A stretch of 64,000 bases of DNA from Phoronis australis (GCA_002633005.1 NMRA01000163.1:344071-408070); one strand, 5' to 3'; counted from the first letter of the stretch, positions 46,001 to 57,376 are shown. Notes: generated by a model from the letters alone, not told the origin. Numbers and translations are program-made.

Positions 46001-49000
46001 AGTCTTTTCGCAATCACCATTTTATGACTTCAAAAGCATACCCTAGCAGCAAGTTATGCCCCTCTCAACCTTATGCGTACATTTTGTACACTCATGTGGA
46101 AATAATTTTGCATGATCTCCAATGTTACTAACTAGCTGAACAAAATTAAGTACATGCCTTGGTAATGCAACACAATTGCCCTTCTCGTGACTGAACTGTT
46201 TATGGTCTGATTCTCACATGGAATTTAAGACATTATACTGAGACTGTGTATTGTATCAAAATAGGATTGCCTCTCCTTGAAAAGAAACAATAATTTACTT
46301 TGGGTTTTAACTAGTCCTACATAAATTTGAAAGTTAAGACACAAATGTATCAAATTCTCTCCATAATGATTCAAAACATTAGCAAAGAAATTTTCAGAGC
46401 TGTATATGCAGGATGTTAAAAAGTAATGCCATGAAAACATAAAAAGTTGTTGCAAACAAGCTTTGTGATGGATTTTGAGTGCAAAGAGGAAAACGTCAGC
46501 TTTGAGGAAGGATCCAGAATAAAGGAAACAGGTCTCAAAACTTGTGAATTACAAGACGAAGAATTTCTATTTTTTTCTGCAACCACATTGAAGACTCAGA
46601 AACATAACCATAATCAACATGTCAAAAGATACTTCAATAAGTACAAACTTCAAGGTATAGGTTAGGTACATTCAGCAAGTTTTTCAATCACTCTGAGGAG
46701 TTATGTAATCTTATGACATGTCTGTCATAGAACATGAAAAACTCATTCTACAAACACATGTCCGGTGAGATCAACAAGCACCCACCATCAAGCGAGTACT
46801 CTTCCTTGGCGGGCCGTGAAGCTGTAGAGCCTGTTATAGTCCTCGGTTGATTAAGGTCGCCACCAGAACGCGCTATTAGGTCGAGCATTGCCACATCATC
46901 ATCATCTAGAACTAGGAAAGTAGAAACAACATGCAGTAGAGCGACATACAGTACAAGACAAAAGTATTCAGACAAAATGACCACAATTCCACATCATGAA
47001 GGTTGGGCGGAAGCCAAATTTACCATCAAGTAGTCTTCTAATCTCCCATAATCAAGAATAAACTTAAGGGAAACTAGCAGGAAACAGTACGGTGGCTACA
47101 CCATTCTGTAAATTAGAATTTCGACATTACCACTCACTTTTGCTGCAAAGAGAGTTAGCCCTCATGGCAGTTAAATGGTCTTTTGTAACATTATTTTTGT
47201 CTTCTACTTTAGAATCAAGCGCAGCACCAGTCCTTCTTATTAAAATAATGGAGGCAAGCCAGACAAGGGAACATATGAAATGAGACGTTCTTAAAAGGAT
47301 ACCAAACTTGATTTTGGGTCTATTAATAGATACTAAAAACCACTTGCCTATGCAATTCTTTGAAATGAAATAAGGCTCTGTAACCCGCGAAGGTCTAAAG
47401 GAAAATTTGAAACTCCTTTCAAAGTCTGCTAAACAGGCAAGCATGACCTACACTTTTAGCAAATTACATAGCAACTGTGCATGACAAAGAATCCTACATA
47501 GACTCCGTCACAGGTCAACTCGACCATCAAAATTTCCCGATATTGATCAAAGACACCTTGCTCTAGACTTGTAGTTAATTACATCACCTCAGCTTGTTGC
47601 TGTTATCATTCTCTAGACAATGAGACACATCATAAACTCAGTGGAGGCAACAATAGTATTTTTAAATTTTTGTTTTGAAAGGTTTTAAATGGCATAATTT
47701 GAATAGTTCATGAAAAGTACATGTAATTAGGTTGTGAAAATGTGAATTTTAAACCTAAAATGTATAATGCTGTCACAGTATGTTCCTCTTTAATTCTGCT
47801 GGGTGTGCAACATAATTGGGCCAATTATCAAACCACCAGGCAGAGATGGGTTTTGAGGTAAACCAAGTGTCATCCCGACAATTCTTGGCATGTCAGAAAA
47901 GATCATCCACCATAATGTCCAATCTGTGGCACACGGAGTATGAGTTTTTGATTCCTGCCTTAACTTAGAAGATTGTCACCAAAGATGCATAGCAGGTGAC
48001 AGGACGGAGATTGGTGGAAATCACCAAACCATGGGTATCCTTTCAAGGTTATTTAGGACCTTAGAAAATGTCCAAGTTTGGCTGACTATTGCAAATCACA
48101 TCTCAGAAATTGCTGATCGAATTCATATGAAACTTACAGATATCCTGGCTTATTCATTGTCCTCCAAAACATTTTGTGGGAATTTTTCTTAAAATGTACC
48201 ATTTTTGTATCACAAAATAAGATTTTTATGATTTTTATACCTTAAAATTCCTTAATGAAAACAAAGCATCTTGAACATTTATATCAAACAAAATTTACTC
48301 TCTTTCTTGACACCACTGTTTTCCTATGAATGTTTGATTCTTTAAAATTTGTTAAATTGTACTTCAAAGATTTCCATGACTACCTCTCAGTAACAATGTT
48401 ACGTCATTCTACACAACAACCATCATCTATTTCCAGCACTCACCACCAGTCTTCTTCATACTGTTCACCATTTCAACACGCGGATTGGCCTTCTTCTCTG
48501 GAACAGGTTCTCTGGGACTGGGTTCAGTCAACTCGTATGCCTGTGACGTCCCAAAGTGCATCAGGGCCGCGCGCCTCTCACTGTCACGCACCCCACGGTC
48601 ATCTGAATAAAACTCAAGCACATAACAAGACAACATCTCAGATAGGAACACGGGGGTTAGTCTCCGATGAAGCGTCCAAACTCATCTCAGTGTTTGGAGC
48701 TGATGGTCATTTGCTCATACTAGAGCCACAGTGACTATAAACTCACGTTCAGTTGAGGAAGTGAACTCAGGGGAGTGAACTCTTAATTTAGACCACTTAC
48801 CACAATAAAATTGTATGCAAATGTATTTGAAACAAATTTCTGAAAACAGGACATTTTAAGATTCATTGGTCCATGCAGTGCATTTCTGTAAAATAATGAA
48901 ATGGCTCCTAACAACAAACCAACAGAATACAAGGATTGGTAAGTAGAGAAGAGCAGTATGTTTGATATAAAGTCAGGCTTATGCCGCAAGACTTGAAACA

Positions 49001-50001
49001 GAAATTTGGTCTCACAATCCCTCTTCACAATCGTTGAATAAAGTTTTAGCAAAGTAACCATGGGCGCATCATAGTCTAGAAATAATTTAGAAATTGTCTC
49101 AGTAACTATCAGTTAGGTAATATATTCTCAGAGGCTATATAAGTATTATTTAGTTATTTTTCATAAATAATCTTGTGGAGTGTCGGACCAAATTTATGAC
49201 TTAAGGCTTAGAGTCACTTCAGAAGCAGACCAGTGCTTTGGCACGATTACGTGAATGAAGCTGACCTAACTTTCTCAGACTTGGCAGCAGGTGTATGAGG
49301 AACAGTCTGTAGTCTGGCTCATCTCTAGTGACAGGGTTCAGTCTGAGGTCCAGTTCCTCCAGATTAGTATTGTGTCTCAGCTTGTGTAGCTCGTCCAGGC
49401 TGGAGATGTTGTTGTAGTACAGATTCAACCTATCCAGCATCTTCAGGTGCTCCAGGCCCTGCAGGTAGGAATTACATTAAAGCCTCAAGTGTTAACAAGT
49501 AGCCCCACCTAGTGTTCAATCCCTGGACCAACTTGTCGAATCCAACTGACAGATTCTGTCAGAGTGCGATAGTTCATTAAGGCCATTAGTAGCTTCTTCA
49601 ACCTCAGTCCTCAGCTATGATAAGCATTTTTTTCAAGTCCAGAAATGAGCAAAGACAAGTTAAGGCCAATCAATTCAAGGGTTTGAAGCGTTTGAATTGC
49701 TGAAGGTGGATGCTTCCAAGCTAAAATAAAATTCTTATTCCCATTACCAAAACCATGTTTTAAGACACAAATTTTAGCCGAGTTTGATGTACAACACAAC
49801 ACAATGCATGTTGCCACTTCAACAAGAAAATCGTAAAAGTACAAGTTTGTACTTCATACATCCAATCACTTACATCAAGGGAAGTCAAAGAGTTCCTGGA
49901 CAGATCTAGATGCTTTAGTCTCAGAAAGTTCCTCAACGAATGACCCAAGTGACATATCTTGTCTTGGTAGGTACCTGGTAAGGTGAGAGATCGCACATCC
50001 T
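36840..50001 (-). CDS. CEP72: Centrosomal protein of 72 kDa, 12 exons, first coding exon not found
   Basis: Exons in transcript order: 50001-49874, 49458-49266, 48602-48444, 46911-46786, 45702-45600, 44930-44791, 42629-42568, 42193-42070, 41508-41336, 40375-40231, 38574-38460, 37005-36840 (stop TGA). Phases agree across all joins; 544 residues without exon 1 (human 647). N-terminal leucine-rich repeats (LPGTYQDKICHLGHSLRNFL, LKHLDLSRNSLTSL, NLYYNNISSL) with an LRR cap (NPVTRDEPDYRLFLIHLLP); an acidic DDDDVAMLDLIA motif; a FTPHP motif; a central LLDLVDKYWNGSKSLH block; and a long coiled coil ending VQTNEHLLKEIEDNRQRHDA and LHWSFDQMKKT. In human cells CEP72 sits at centriolar satellites and helps recruit gamma-tubulin and other centrosome factors. 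The paralogue LRRC36 shares the LRRs, but the C-terminal coil is CEP72-like. Confidence 0.93.
38460..38574 (-). CDS. CEP72: CEP72 coiled-coil exon 3
   Basis: Acceptor ATTGTAG|AT, donor CACAA|GTGAGT. Encodes ELMQQNSVLKQEVDMLKIRL and MQELASMLQESH; human ends IQELTQMLQESHSSLV. Confidence 0.93.
39133..39263. repeat. About 26-base minisatellite, five units, CEP72 intron
   Basis: Units follow ATCNTTAGTCATNANNCAGGTARAT; alternate units carry ATAATGCAGGTAGA and ATTA(C/T)(A/T)CAGGTAAA, so a dimeric higher-order period is likely. Confidence 0.85.
40231..40375 (-). CDS. CEP72: CEP72 coiled-coil exon 2
   Basis: Acceptor TATTCACAG|GTG, donor ACTG|GTCAGT. Encodes VALQQRLKKAYEENTSLRQR then a Gly/Ser-rich break. 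The donor was chosen because only it gives phase 1 for the next exon. Confidence 0.87.
41336..41508 (-). CDS. CEP72: CEP72 coiled-coil exon 1
   Basis: Acceptor TTCAACAG|AG, donor CAGACT|GTGAGT. Heptad-rich SKLQQQNQELGQENRLLQEQ and a glutamine-rich tail. Confidence 0.92.
42070..42193 (-). CDS. CEP72: CEP72 exon
   Basis: Acceptor TGATTCCAG|CCC, donor ACAA|GTAAGT. Encodes PFLSKLLDLVDKYWNGSKSL then HRNKRFT, matching human LLETLLDLVDRSWGGCRSLHSN. Confidence 0.93.
42568..42629 (-). CDS. CEP72: CEP72 exon (62 bases)
   Basis: Acceptor TTGTTCACAG|GC, donor GTTTAT|GTAAGT. Encodes QSSQDLSYQPSQSNTAHKVY, a variable linker; supported by splice sites and phase on both sides. Confidence 0.8.
43273..43325. 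repeat. Short tandem repeat beside family H copy 2
   Basis: ATTATAAAATGAACCTCC repeated two to three times, ending exactly where the family H element begins. Confidence 0.8.
43322..44245. repeat. Interspersed repeat, family H, copy 2 (Helentron-like)
   Basis: Begins AACAAGAGCAACGCGGAGCG with a perfect hairpin CAACGC-GGA-GCGTTG and ends CCACATATAAATGTGTGGGC+GCATAA. The interior carries several sub-units each containing a GGCCACTAGGTGG-type word and TTTCATGAAAATCCGTTCAG. Lies in a CEP72 intron. Shares both ends with 4561-5344 and its right part (inverted) with 19812-20083. Confidence 0.7.
44791..44930 (-). CDS. CEP72: CEP72 exon
   Basis: Acceptor ACCCAAAG|G, donor AAAG|GTGAGA. Encodes YTSYKSHGTFTPHPRPPDDQ; human has YFTPHPDSMDT at the same place. 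Confidence 0.87.
45600..45702 (-). CDS. CEP72: CEP72 exon
   Basis: Acceptor ATTCTGTAG|CT, donor AGCAG|GTATAT. Low-complexity Glu/Ser linker (SSSRRQHQEELSPSQSHS). Placed by phase and splice sites; sequence poorly conserved. Confidence 0.8.
46786..46911 (-). CDS. CEP72: CEP72 exon
   Basis: Acceptor CTTTCCTAG|TT, donor GATG|GTGGGT. Encodes VLDDDDVAMLDLIARSGGDL (human MDADDEAVLNLIAECEWDL) and a Ser/Thr-rich tail. Confidence 0.92.
48444..48602 (-). CDS. CEP72: CEP72 exon
   Basis: Acceptor TTTATTCAG|AT, donor GGTG|GTGAGT. Begins DDRGVRDSERRAALMHF (human DDRPVRASERKASRLHF), then a Pro/Glu-rich linker. The plus-strand open frame over the same bases (48330-48734) is a shadow. Confidence 0.92.
49266..49458 (-). 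CDS. CEP72: CEP72 LRR exon
   Basis: Acceptor ACCTGCAG|GGC, donor TTAG|GTCAGC. Encodes two leucine-rich repeats and the capping motif EPDYRLFLIHLLPSLRKL. The donor is weak at +3 but phase and the next exon (DDRGVRDSER) require it. Confidence 0.95.
49874..50001 (-). CDS. CEP72: CEP72 first identified exon (LRR start)
   Basis: Acceptor TTGTTTTCAG|AG, donor CTTGAT|GTAAGT. Encodes DVRSLTLPGTYQDKICHLGH then LKHLDLSRNSLTSLD; human reads LSIPGTYQEKITHLGHSL. Needs one base from an upstream exon, so it is not the start exon. Confidence 0.95.
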
Positions 50002-52130
50002 CTGAAAACAAACAGAAAATGATTGCCCAATGCACCATGGATCCAGACTGGAAACTATATAAGTACTGCAAAAGTCAACTGAGGTAATTTTTAATAGATG
50101 CAATACATATACAGCCGTAGCCAAAAAGGGAAAAAATTGATGTCATCAAATAGGAAACTTTTCACATTGGCACTCTTTGGAGTAATGAGAGCATGAAAGT
50201 GACGGACAATTGATCCGACCAGAATTGACTGACTTCAATTACTATACATAATGGTTCATTAACTCAAAAGCAAAAGAATACATTCCAGTCAGTCCCTCCC
50301 AGTGAGTTGTTAAAATTCAGGAATTTATTTAGTTTTTTGACATCGGCTGGGATTGAAATTTTGCCGCTTTGTCAGCGGCAGCCACTGCTAGCTTTGTTGC
50401 GAAAACATCTTTGCGATACTTGAATCACCTGTTTAATTGTAACTTCCGTACACAACAGTTCGATATCAAAATAAACGACTAAATTGTAGCATTGGTAAAC
50501 ATGGTAAATATGGAAAACAGTTTAACAGTAACGCCACCACTCACGAGTCACGACTCAGCAGGCCTTTCAAAAATAATAGGGTGTCCAAAATGGGGTTCCC
50601 AATATTCCAGGGTGTCCATGATTCCGACGCATAACCCNTATTTTCAAACCCGTGTTCATGTGCAAGTCAAGTGGTTGTTCGTAAACCAAGGATAGAAATA
50701 TAAATCGTAAAACCGGTGATAGGTTAAAGCACAGTCACAGTTGGTCAAAATACTTATTCAAATCCTTGTAAGTATATCAGGCGAATACTCTTGGCTTTTT
50801 AACACCACTACTTAAAAATAGTTGAGGTGTTCCCTCTCTCCAGTGCCCAGTGGCGATGTGGTGACCGCAGTGCATAATCTTAGATGTAAAAACCTTGATC
50901 TATGCATTTGTTTGTAAAAAAAAATCTGTGTGCTGGGGGTTTTGCTGGGGGTGGGGGGTTACGCGTCGGAATCATGGACGCCCTGGAATATTGGGAACCC
51001 CATTTTGGACACCCTATTTTCAAAATCCTGGATAAAGGCCTGGCTAATTTAGTGTTTGCTGGCAGAAAGTGTTGTGAAACAACTCGATTTCCATCCCATG
51101 ACCAAGTGTTAGGGGAATCTTTATTTACATTTACATTACTCAAATAATGATTGTCAATGTACAACTTCTGCCCTGACGGTGCTGTAGCCCGGCAAAGCGG
51201 AACCTGACCCAATTCGCGGCCCCCGACGAGTAAGTAGATTTACAGTTTTCGTGGCTAATTCACCAACATAATCACCGTGCTCATTACTTTGGCTCACTAC
51301 TAGAGTATTTTTTTGACTGGAAGTTTAGTTTCCACTGAACTTTAGCTGGTTTATGTTCGTGATGTCACTGGCTGGGATAACGGCAGAGTCAATCCGGCCG
51401 GCCGCTACGGGCCTGATCGGGCTTCGAGTCACTGGCCAGGATAACAAGCGTTTTGTGTTTAGAACTCAAAGATCACAAGTCTAAACAATCTATCTAGGTT
51501 CTCCTGTCTGTATCTCACGGGAAGTACTTCGAAATTATCTCAGAACAGACCCCCAAACTCCTGCTACAGACCTTGTTTGCCTGCCGAACTTTGTAGACTA
51601 CTGTGTGTCAAAATACCAATAAATCCGTAAGAGCGAAATACAACAACACGTTTTTATAAGGACTCGGTGTATTTTCAAGTGTTTTACATCGAAGTTTGAT
51701 GATTTATTGGTGTTAAACGATGACTTCACGCGATAAGCTGACACCAGTTACCCATGTTGTGAACTGCTGAACAGACTGCGTGTGAAACCGGTGACATCAT
51801 TGGATAATTTCAACACCTCCGTCTGCCGTCAGGTGTCAGGTAACGCAACCGTACGTGTCGATATGGAGTAGAACTACACGATCTAAATTGATATAAATTA
51901 GGTTGTTTTTTGGGTGGCATGCTCCTTTAAATCGCCCGCCACAACTCCTAAGCGGTGTCACGTGATATATTTCAACGTATATTCTCTAGAGATTCGGAGC
52001 TCTTTCGCATTGAAGATAAGTTTGACCTTTACATCCGCTGTATTTTTTATCCAGAGCATGACAGTTTTATTGTAAAATTCGCATTATTGTATTCACTTTA
52101 AGTCACATAGTTTCAATTACTGATTGACTC
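50002..52130. other. Region upstream of the identified CEP72 exons
   Basis: Should contain the missing CEP72 first exon and promoter; none was recognised on the minus strand. Holds the inverted repeat around the N at 50638, and a G+C-richer stretch at about 51370-51450 with two related words (CACTGGCTGGGATAAC and CACTGGCCAGGATAAC). Confidence 0.4.
50578..51015. repeat. Inverted repeat flanking an assembly N
   Basis: 50578-50637 (AGGGTGTCCAAAATGGGGTT...) is repeated in reverse complement at 50957-51015 with few mismatches. A lone N at 50638 touches the inner end of the left arm. Either a short TIR element or a join artefact. Confidence 0.8.
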
Positions 52131-53823
52131 ATGTATTCGAGAGACCAGTTTGTATCTTTGGACGATGATGATTTTGACTGGCAAAGCATACTGGAGCTCA
52201 ATGACGACGAACGGAGCTCCACTTGTCTTGTGGGTTTTCTTCTGTTTGTGTCAGTGCCAGAACTGCCACTGAAACTGCGGTAACGAGCTCAGGTGTACGT
52301 GGCCAGAAATCAGGAAAATCAAGGAAATCTGGTACGTATCAAGGCAACTGCCTATCTCATATTGAATAAATGTTGTCAACATGTCAGTAGAAATCGCCTG
52401 ATTGAGGAACCGCCGCAACTCTGACCATTTTTCGTGGCACATTTATTGTTGTTGTGATATAGCACCGATTCCCACCTTCGTTGACATTGTTACTGTGTTG
52501 GTGTTAGTATCATGGTGTGTTGCATTACTGAGAGAAAAAAGATTCTGTATTCTCTTAGAAAGGGTTTCACTCTTTATTGCACAAAAGAACCACACTGTGA
52601 AACGGTATTATTGTTAATTTATTGTCACTGTATTTTATTGTTACTGTATCTATTATTGTTATTATTATTACTATTATTATTATCGTTACTGCTATTACTA
52701 TTATAATTATTATTTTATAATTGTTCTTGCAGGTCTAAAGCTGAGCACTCGATACACCAGAGACGTCTTTGAGGCTAATTTCCATGATTAAATCACAGAG
52801 GCCAAAACAGAAATTGTAGGTGATAGTATTTTACAGCTGACCGATTCTGGAAAGAAAGCTGCACATATTATTGGTCAAATCAACTATGCAGAAAAGCCAA
52901 AGATTTTAATGAATTTTTTATATTCATCATTGACAGCAGGAGATGACCTCCATTTGCCAAGTTCAAAACGTGAAAAAATGTGGGAGGTTTTTCACCAGCA
53001 ATGCATAGACTCGAGCTTCATTGCACAGGATGTAGAATTTCTGGAAAAATACGCGTCAAAAGAAGGTAACTATGTTTTGCGTCGTGTGTTTGCCACTTTT
53101 GTACGCACACTTTTCCATCATGTTTCTGTGGCATGCGATTCAACAAACATGCCAACAGTCCAACCAAACAAAGCAAAAGAACTACCGTAACACCTACAGA
53201 AGAAAAAGCATTGCACTATCTTGGAGGAGCAATTTGTTCGCGCTTGGAAAAGAAATTAAAAACTAAAGTCGGATGTGCACGAGCTGAACAGTGCTTTAAT
53301 TTGTTAGACTTTTTCTGATGGCGACGGTGATCAACGTGACAGTATCATGAGCGAATGGACTGAAATGAAAAACTAGTCACTCCGGTGGTTTGAAATTATT
53401 AAAACAGAACTCTTCCATTTCCTAAAAGAAGTTGAAAGAATTGGTTGCTACTGCTTACAGCCTGACAAACTAGTCAATTATCATGGTGGTGACATTCGAG
53501 ACAATGTCTTTTCCATTGTAAGGGAAAGTGAAAGTGGTCTAAAATTCTGGGATGACTTGTGCCAGAATACACCAGTTGATCATGACATTAAAATGTACAT
53601 CATGTCCATGGTAGTGAAATTTTATGTAACCCTCGGGGGTTATTCATTTCAAAAAGGATTACTGGAAATTTATCAGCACTTTTCATCCCAGAATGTTGCC
53701 CGTCAAAAGGCACTACGCAAATCACTGAAGAATGACTAGGATATTTGGGCTGCAGGTTTTCTTAAAAACGGTGTTGAAACAACAAATTATGTTTTTCTCG
53801 AGCTTGTGTCTTGTGAAAACTGA
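52131..53823 (+). pseudogene. Decayed coding relic, probably transposon-derived, family not recognised
   Basis: A reading thread can be followed with lesions. First exon from ATG 52131 (MYSRDQFVSLDDDDFDWQSI) to a donor G|GTACGT at 52331, with a frameshift near 52233. Second exon from acceptor TTCTTGCAG|GT at 52733: LKLSTRYTRDVFEANF, a stop, then LLMNFLY-like and KREKMWEVFHQQCIDSSFIA, a shift near 53190, EEKALHYLGGAICSRLEKKL, a shift near 53317, a stop near 53374, KTELFHFLKEVERIGCYCLQ, a stop at 53737-53739 and a last short segment. The EEKALHYLGGAICSRL stretch resembles the EN.L.Y.AGY.. segment of transposon-related proteins common in invertebrates. At least five disabling changes. Confidence 0.55.
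52612..52717. repeat. ATT/ACT trinucleotide-like microsatellite
   Basis: Long run of TTATT, TTACT and TATTA units immediately before the second-exon acceptor of the 52131-53823 relic. Confidence 0.85.
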
Positions 53824-54897
53824 TTAGGTGAACTTTAATACAAGTGCAATACAGTGTCAACTTGACAATATCAAGTTAATTTATCTTCATAGATATTGCC
53901 ACGCTCTTCTTTTTGATGTCTTTTGTGTGTTATGTGAACTATTTTCAAGCCCACCTGCAGTAGACAGGACTTAAATTTGTCAGTGAGAAAGAAACCAACT
54001 CAAGCTAGTGAAAACAACCCAAGTCAGTTATTCAACAATATTTGTCTACAAGAAAACCTGCAACCTACAGATAGACATTTTCAATAATATTTGTGAAAGG
54101 GTTCTAGAAATTTCTGAGATCAAATCGTAACAGCCAATGATATGATTAGATATGATCATGCAGTTGCAGAACAGTGTGTGTTAGTAGGAGGATCGACCAA
54201 CGAGTGTCAAGTCCTACAGCGTGTACAGCAGATAAGACGTTTGATTATTTATGACTAATTGATTGAAATTACCCTTACGGAGGGTGGTAGCGTACTAACT
54301 CTTCTTCATTAGTATTCTAAATTACTTAATTAACGACAGGTTTCACTTGCATTACTTAGTGTTAATTAAATAATAAACTTATTACTGAATTTAATCATTC
54401 TCTCTCCATTCATGCACAATTACACACCATAGCTACCTTTTAAACTAAACCCACAGTCAACTTCTGACACTTTGAAACATGGTATTTCCCTCTAATACTC
54501 TAATAGTTCGTACTGTAGGCGTCCTAGGGAAAAATAGTTTGTACATGTAAGTTGCTAGCTGTTTGTCACTGCATAACTTGCCTCATCAGTGAAATTCGAG
54601 CATTGGTCATTGAGTGGAGTTTGATCTCGAATGGTTCGCATGTTTACTTTTGTCTCTATTAGTTTGAACATGAAGCTGTCAAGGGTAAAGTAGTACATTA
54701 GTGTACCAACTATTAATGAAACAATAGTGCATTGCAGTATGTGCACATGTAAAATACATTTTTAACTGTTGCTTTTAAGCAAGAGGCTAACCAATTTCAA
54801 TAAATATTATTACAGGCAACCAACAAATTACACCAGTTCAAATGGCTGCAGACAAGTTTTCAGTGCAGTAGCAATCCCCGTGCATTAGAATTGCTGT
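53824..54897. other. Intergenic, between two convergent transposon relics
   Basis: AT-rich. No gene recognised; the frame at 54555-54746 (minus) has no family signal. Confidence 0.4.
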
Positions 54898-57221
54898 TCA
54901 GTAACGGTATATCGTGAATTCTTTCTTTCTCTTTGGAATTGCACTGTTGTCAACTTCGAAGTTGCATGGTCCATTCTTTCGACTGCCACAGTTACCAGTA
55001 AATGATGCACATGCACTAGATTTTTGCAGCCTCAGAGAAGCAGCATTGTAGTTGAATGTTGAACTGATGTACAGTAGGGTTGTCGCTAAAACCACCAGCA
55101 CTTCTTTGGAGGGAGAAATATTGTTCAAGTAGATCCTGATTAAAGTTTTCACTTAAAGCAAATTGAACATCATTGTTCAGGAGAAATTTGCATGCTTCAA
55201 TGAATGAGTGAACAGTAATTTGTATACCCTCCAATGTTTGAAAACTCAATAACATTTTACTTTTTTCTGATCTACTGAATCCAGGCCTGTTTTGCACTTC
55301 ATTTGTCCAAGCTTTGAGGTCCTCAAGAAAGACATGTTCCAACCAATGAAACCGAACATCATCCAAAGTGACATACGGAGCAAGGAATTGCTTCGCTCTC
55401 TCATGCTCATACAGAGACTGTACATTGAGACAATCAAAGTTTCTAATAAATTTAACATTTTCTGATACTTCATTACCAAACAGCATTTCTAATGCACTTG
55501 CAACGGCTGCACTTATTACTTGAGTGGCATAAGAAACCCTCATAGTGCCAAAAGAAGTGAGGTAGATGTGAGCTCATGACAGCTTGTGAGCAAGCCATAA
55601 AAATGCACTTTGTTCGTGGTGGTAGAGTTTTATGACATGCCCCCATGAAATATATTTACCATTGCGCCACAATGCTCTACTTCAATTGTGGGCAAAACTA
55701 TTAGAAAAGCAATTTCAAGTTGTTTTGATGAAGTGTGGAGCATCTGAGAAAAAGAACAGTTCACTACCATCTTCAGCCCAGGGGTTAAAAGTTTTGTACA
55801 CTATTGAGTTGGCACCTTGTTTGTGAATTTTAAAGAACTTTCTATATGGTGTCGCCCCATCTCCTGTTATACTTAAGACTTTGAAGTCTAACCACTCCAG
55901 TCGCTCAACTGCTTCCCATAAAATGGGGAGAAGATGCTGTGACTTTGCACCCGTTATGGGAAAGTGAGCAAAAAACCATACTAGTCCTCAGGTCATAAGT
56001 ACTAGCATGTGTGTGGCAACATCAGGCATGACTGGCCCATCTGCGTTTAGAGCCCGCTCCAGATCATCCATGTGATTGGCAACATCAGGCATGATTGGCC
56101 CATCTACGTTCAGAGCCCGCTCCAGATCATCCATGTGATTGGCAACATTCCCAAGATCAACAAAACCAATTAACTCTCCCGAGTGCTTGTCAAACACAAG
56201 GTTTGACTTCAGTTTTACCTCGTCCATAAGTATACCTACAAACATGTCTGATTTTCCTTTCTTCTTCATTTCAGCTTGCATCATAGAAAAAACATGTTCT
56301 TGAAATCCTGACTCAGTTTTGAAAACAGTGTAGTCTTTTAGAGTTCGCTGAGAGGGCAACTTGATGCAACCAGAATTACGCAGTTTCATAAGCTGCACTA
56401 GATTTGAATTTCAAACTGAGAGCCCAGCGGATTACCATGGGGTGCCAATGGATACTTTTGGCATTTTTGAGACATGTGGCTTTCATTTGCTGGTCCCAAA
56501 AGAGTGCAGCAAAAGAGTTTGGAGGAAATGAATGTTCATTTTTTTTCATTTACAATCTGCTGAATGTCAGATGCTGTTTCAGAGTCAAGGTTTACACCTT
56601 CTAATTGTATATTGTCCTGCATTCGTTTTTCCAGGCGAACAATGCGTTTTTTAAGTGTTTTGTTTTGGAGAGTCCTAGACTTTAGCTGATTCATCAGCTG
56701 AGTTGAATCAAGGTGAACTAGAGGCGTGCTAGAAGAAGGACTTTCGACGTTGTCCACGTTACGTCGCTTTCGGGAAAGGATTGCCCTCGGTGTGTTCCGA
56801 AACTGTGAACAGCTGGAACACCGGCTTTCACCTTTATCTAGCATAGCACAGTTCACAGACCTTACTGTTGAAATATACGTCTCCCCATAATTAGTGTTCT
56901 CTAAGAAGCCATTTTTGCTTTTCGATATGCAACTTTGAAACTGTTCATCAGAATTACCACAGCAAACACTAAACTCAGAAATCAAACTTATCACCTTATG
57001 AACATTTTCTTGAGTTAAGAGAGGGGGATCTCTACATTTGAAGATATCGTGACTGTGAGAGATTTCCCTAGAGTGAACTTTTATAGAAATTTCTGCCCTA
57101 ATAAAATTGACAACGAATTTACACATAGATAATTTAGCCACATCTACTAATAAAACCAGCTGCAGCAGACTGTCTTCATTCTTGGTGATGACCCATCCTT
57201 TAGGAAGCTCTCCGTGTTTAT
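54898..57221 (-). pseudogene. P-element-type (THAP9-like) transposase, decayed
   Basis: Begins at acceptor TTTTTACAG|AT (57221) with DKHGELPKGW. Intact to 56536: a cysteine-bearing CCGNSDEQF/CSSCSQFRNTPRAI section, then a leucine-rich coiled coil (SRTLQNKTLKKRIVRLEKRM). After a frameshift near 56536 the thread continues: LPSQRTLKDYT, the catalytic-domain marker LMDEVKLKSNLVFDKHSGEL and IGFVDLG, then EAVERLEWLDFKVLSITGDG, a SDAPHFIKTT segment, WGHVIKLYHHEQSAF, and the C-terminal QDLLEQYFSLQRSAGGFSDN. Several stops and shifts (about 55560-55740, about 55040) disable it. These blocks, in this order, are those of P-element transposases of cnidarians, amphioxus and relatives. In intact relatives the protein catalyses cut-and-paste transposition with GTP as cofactor. 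Four exons upstream join in phase. Confidence 0.8.
56018..56143 (-). repeat. 63-base tandem duplication inside the transposase relic
   Basis: Two copies of 63 bases encode DVANHMDDLERALNxDGPxMP twice, in frame. Relatives have this stretch once, so the duplication arose in this copy or its source element. Confidence 0.9.
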
Positions 57222-57376
57222 CTGTAAAAACAGTTGTAAGAAATCTTTGGTGTCCAGTCCTGATACCTACATTTCTCAAATGGACATTTTGCTGATACAT
57301 AATTTATGTTTTCTACAGTCAACCACTTTCAAGTGTTTCAGTGACAATAATGATTATAGTAAACACATTGACCTAC

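Noticed and set aside
48330-48734. 134-codon plus-strand open frame
   Set aside because: It overlaps the well-supported CEP72 exon 48444-48602 on the other strand and has no family resemblance; a shadow frame.
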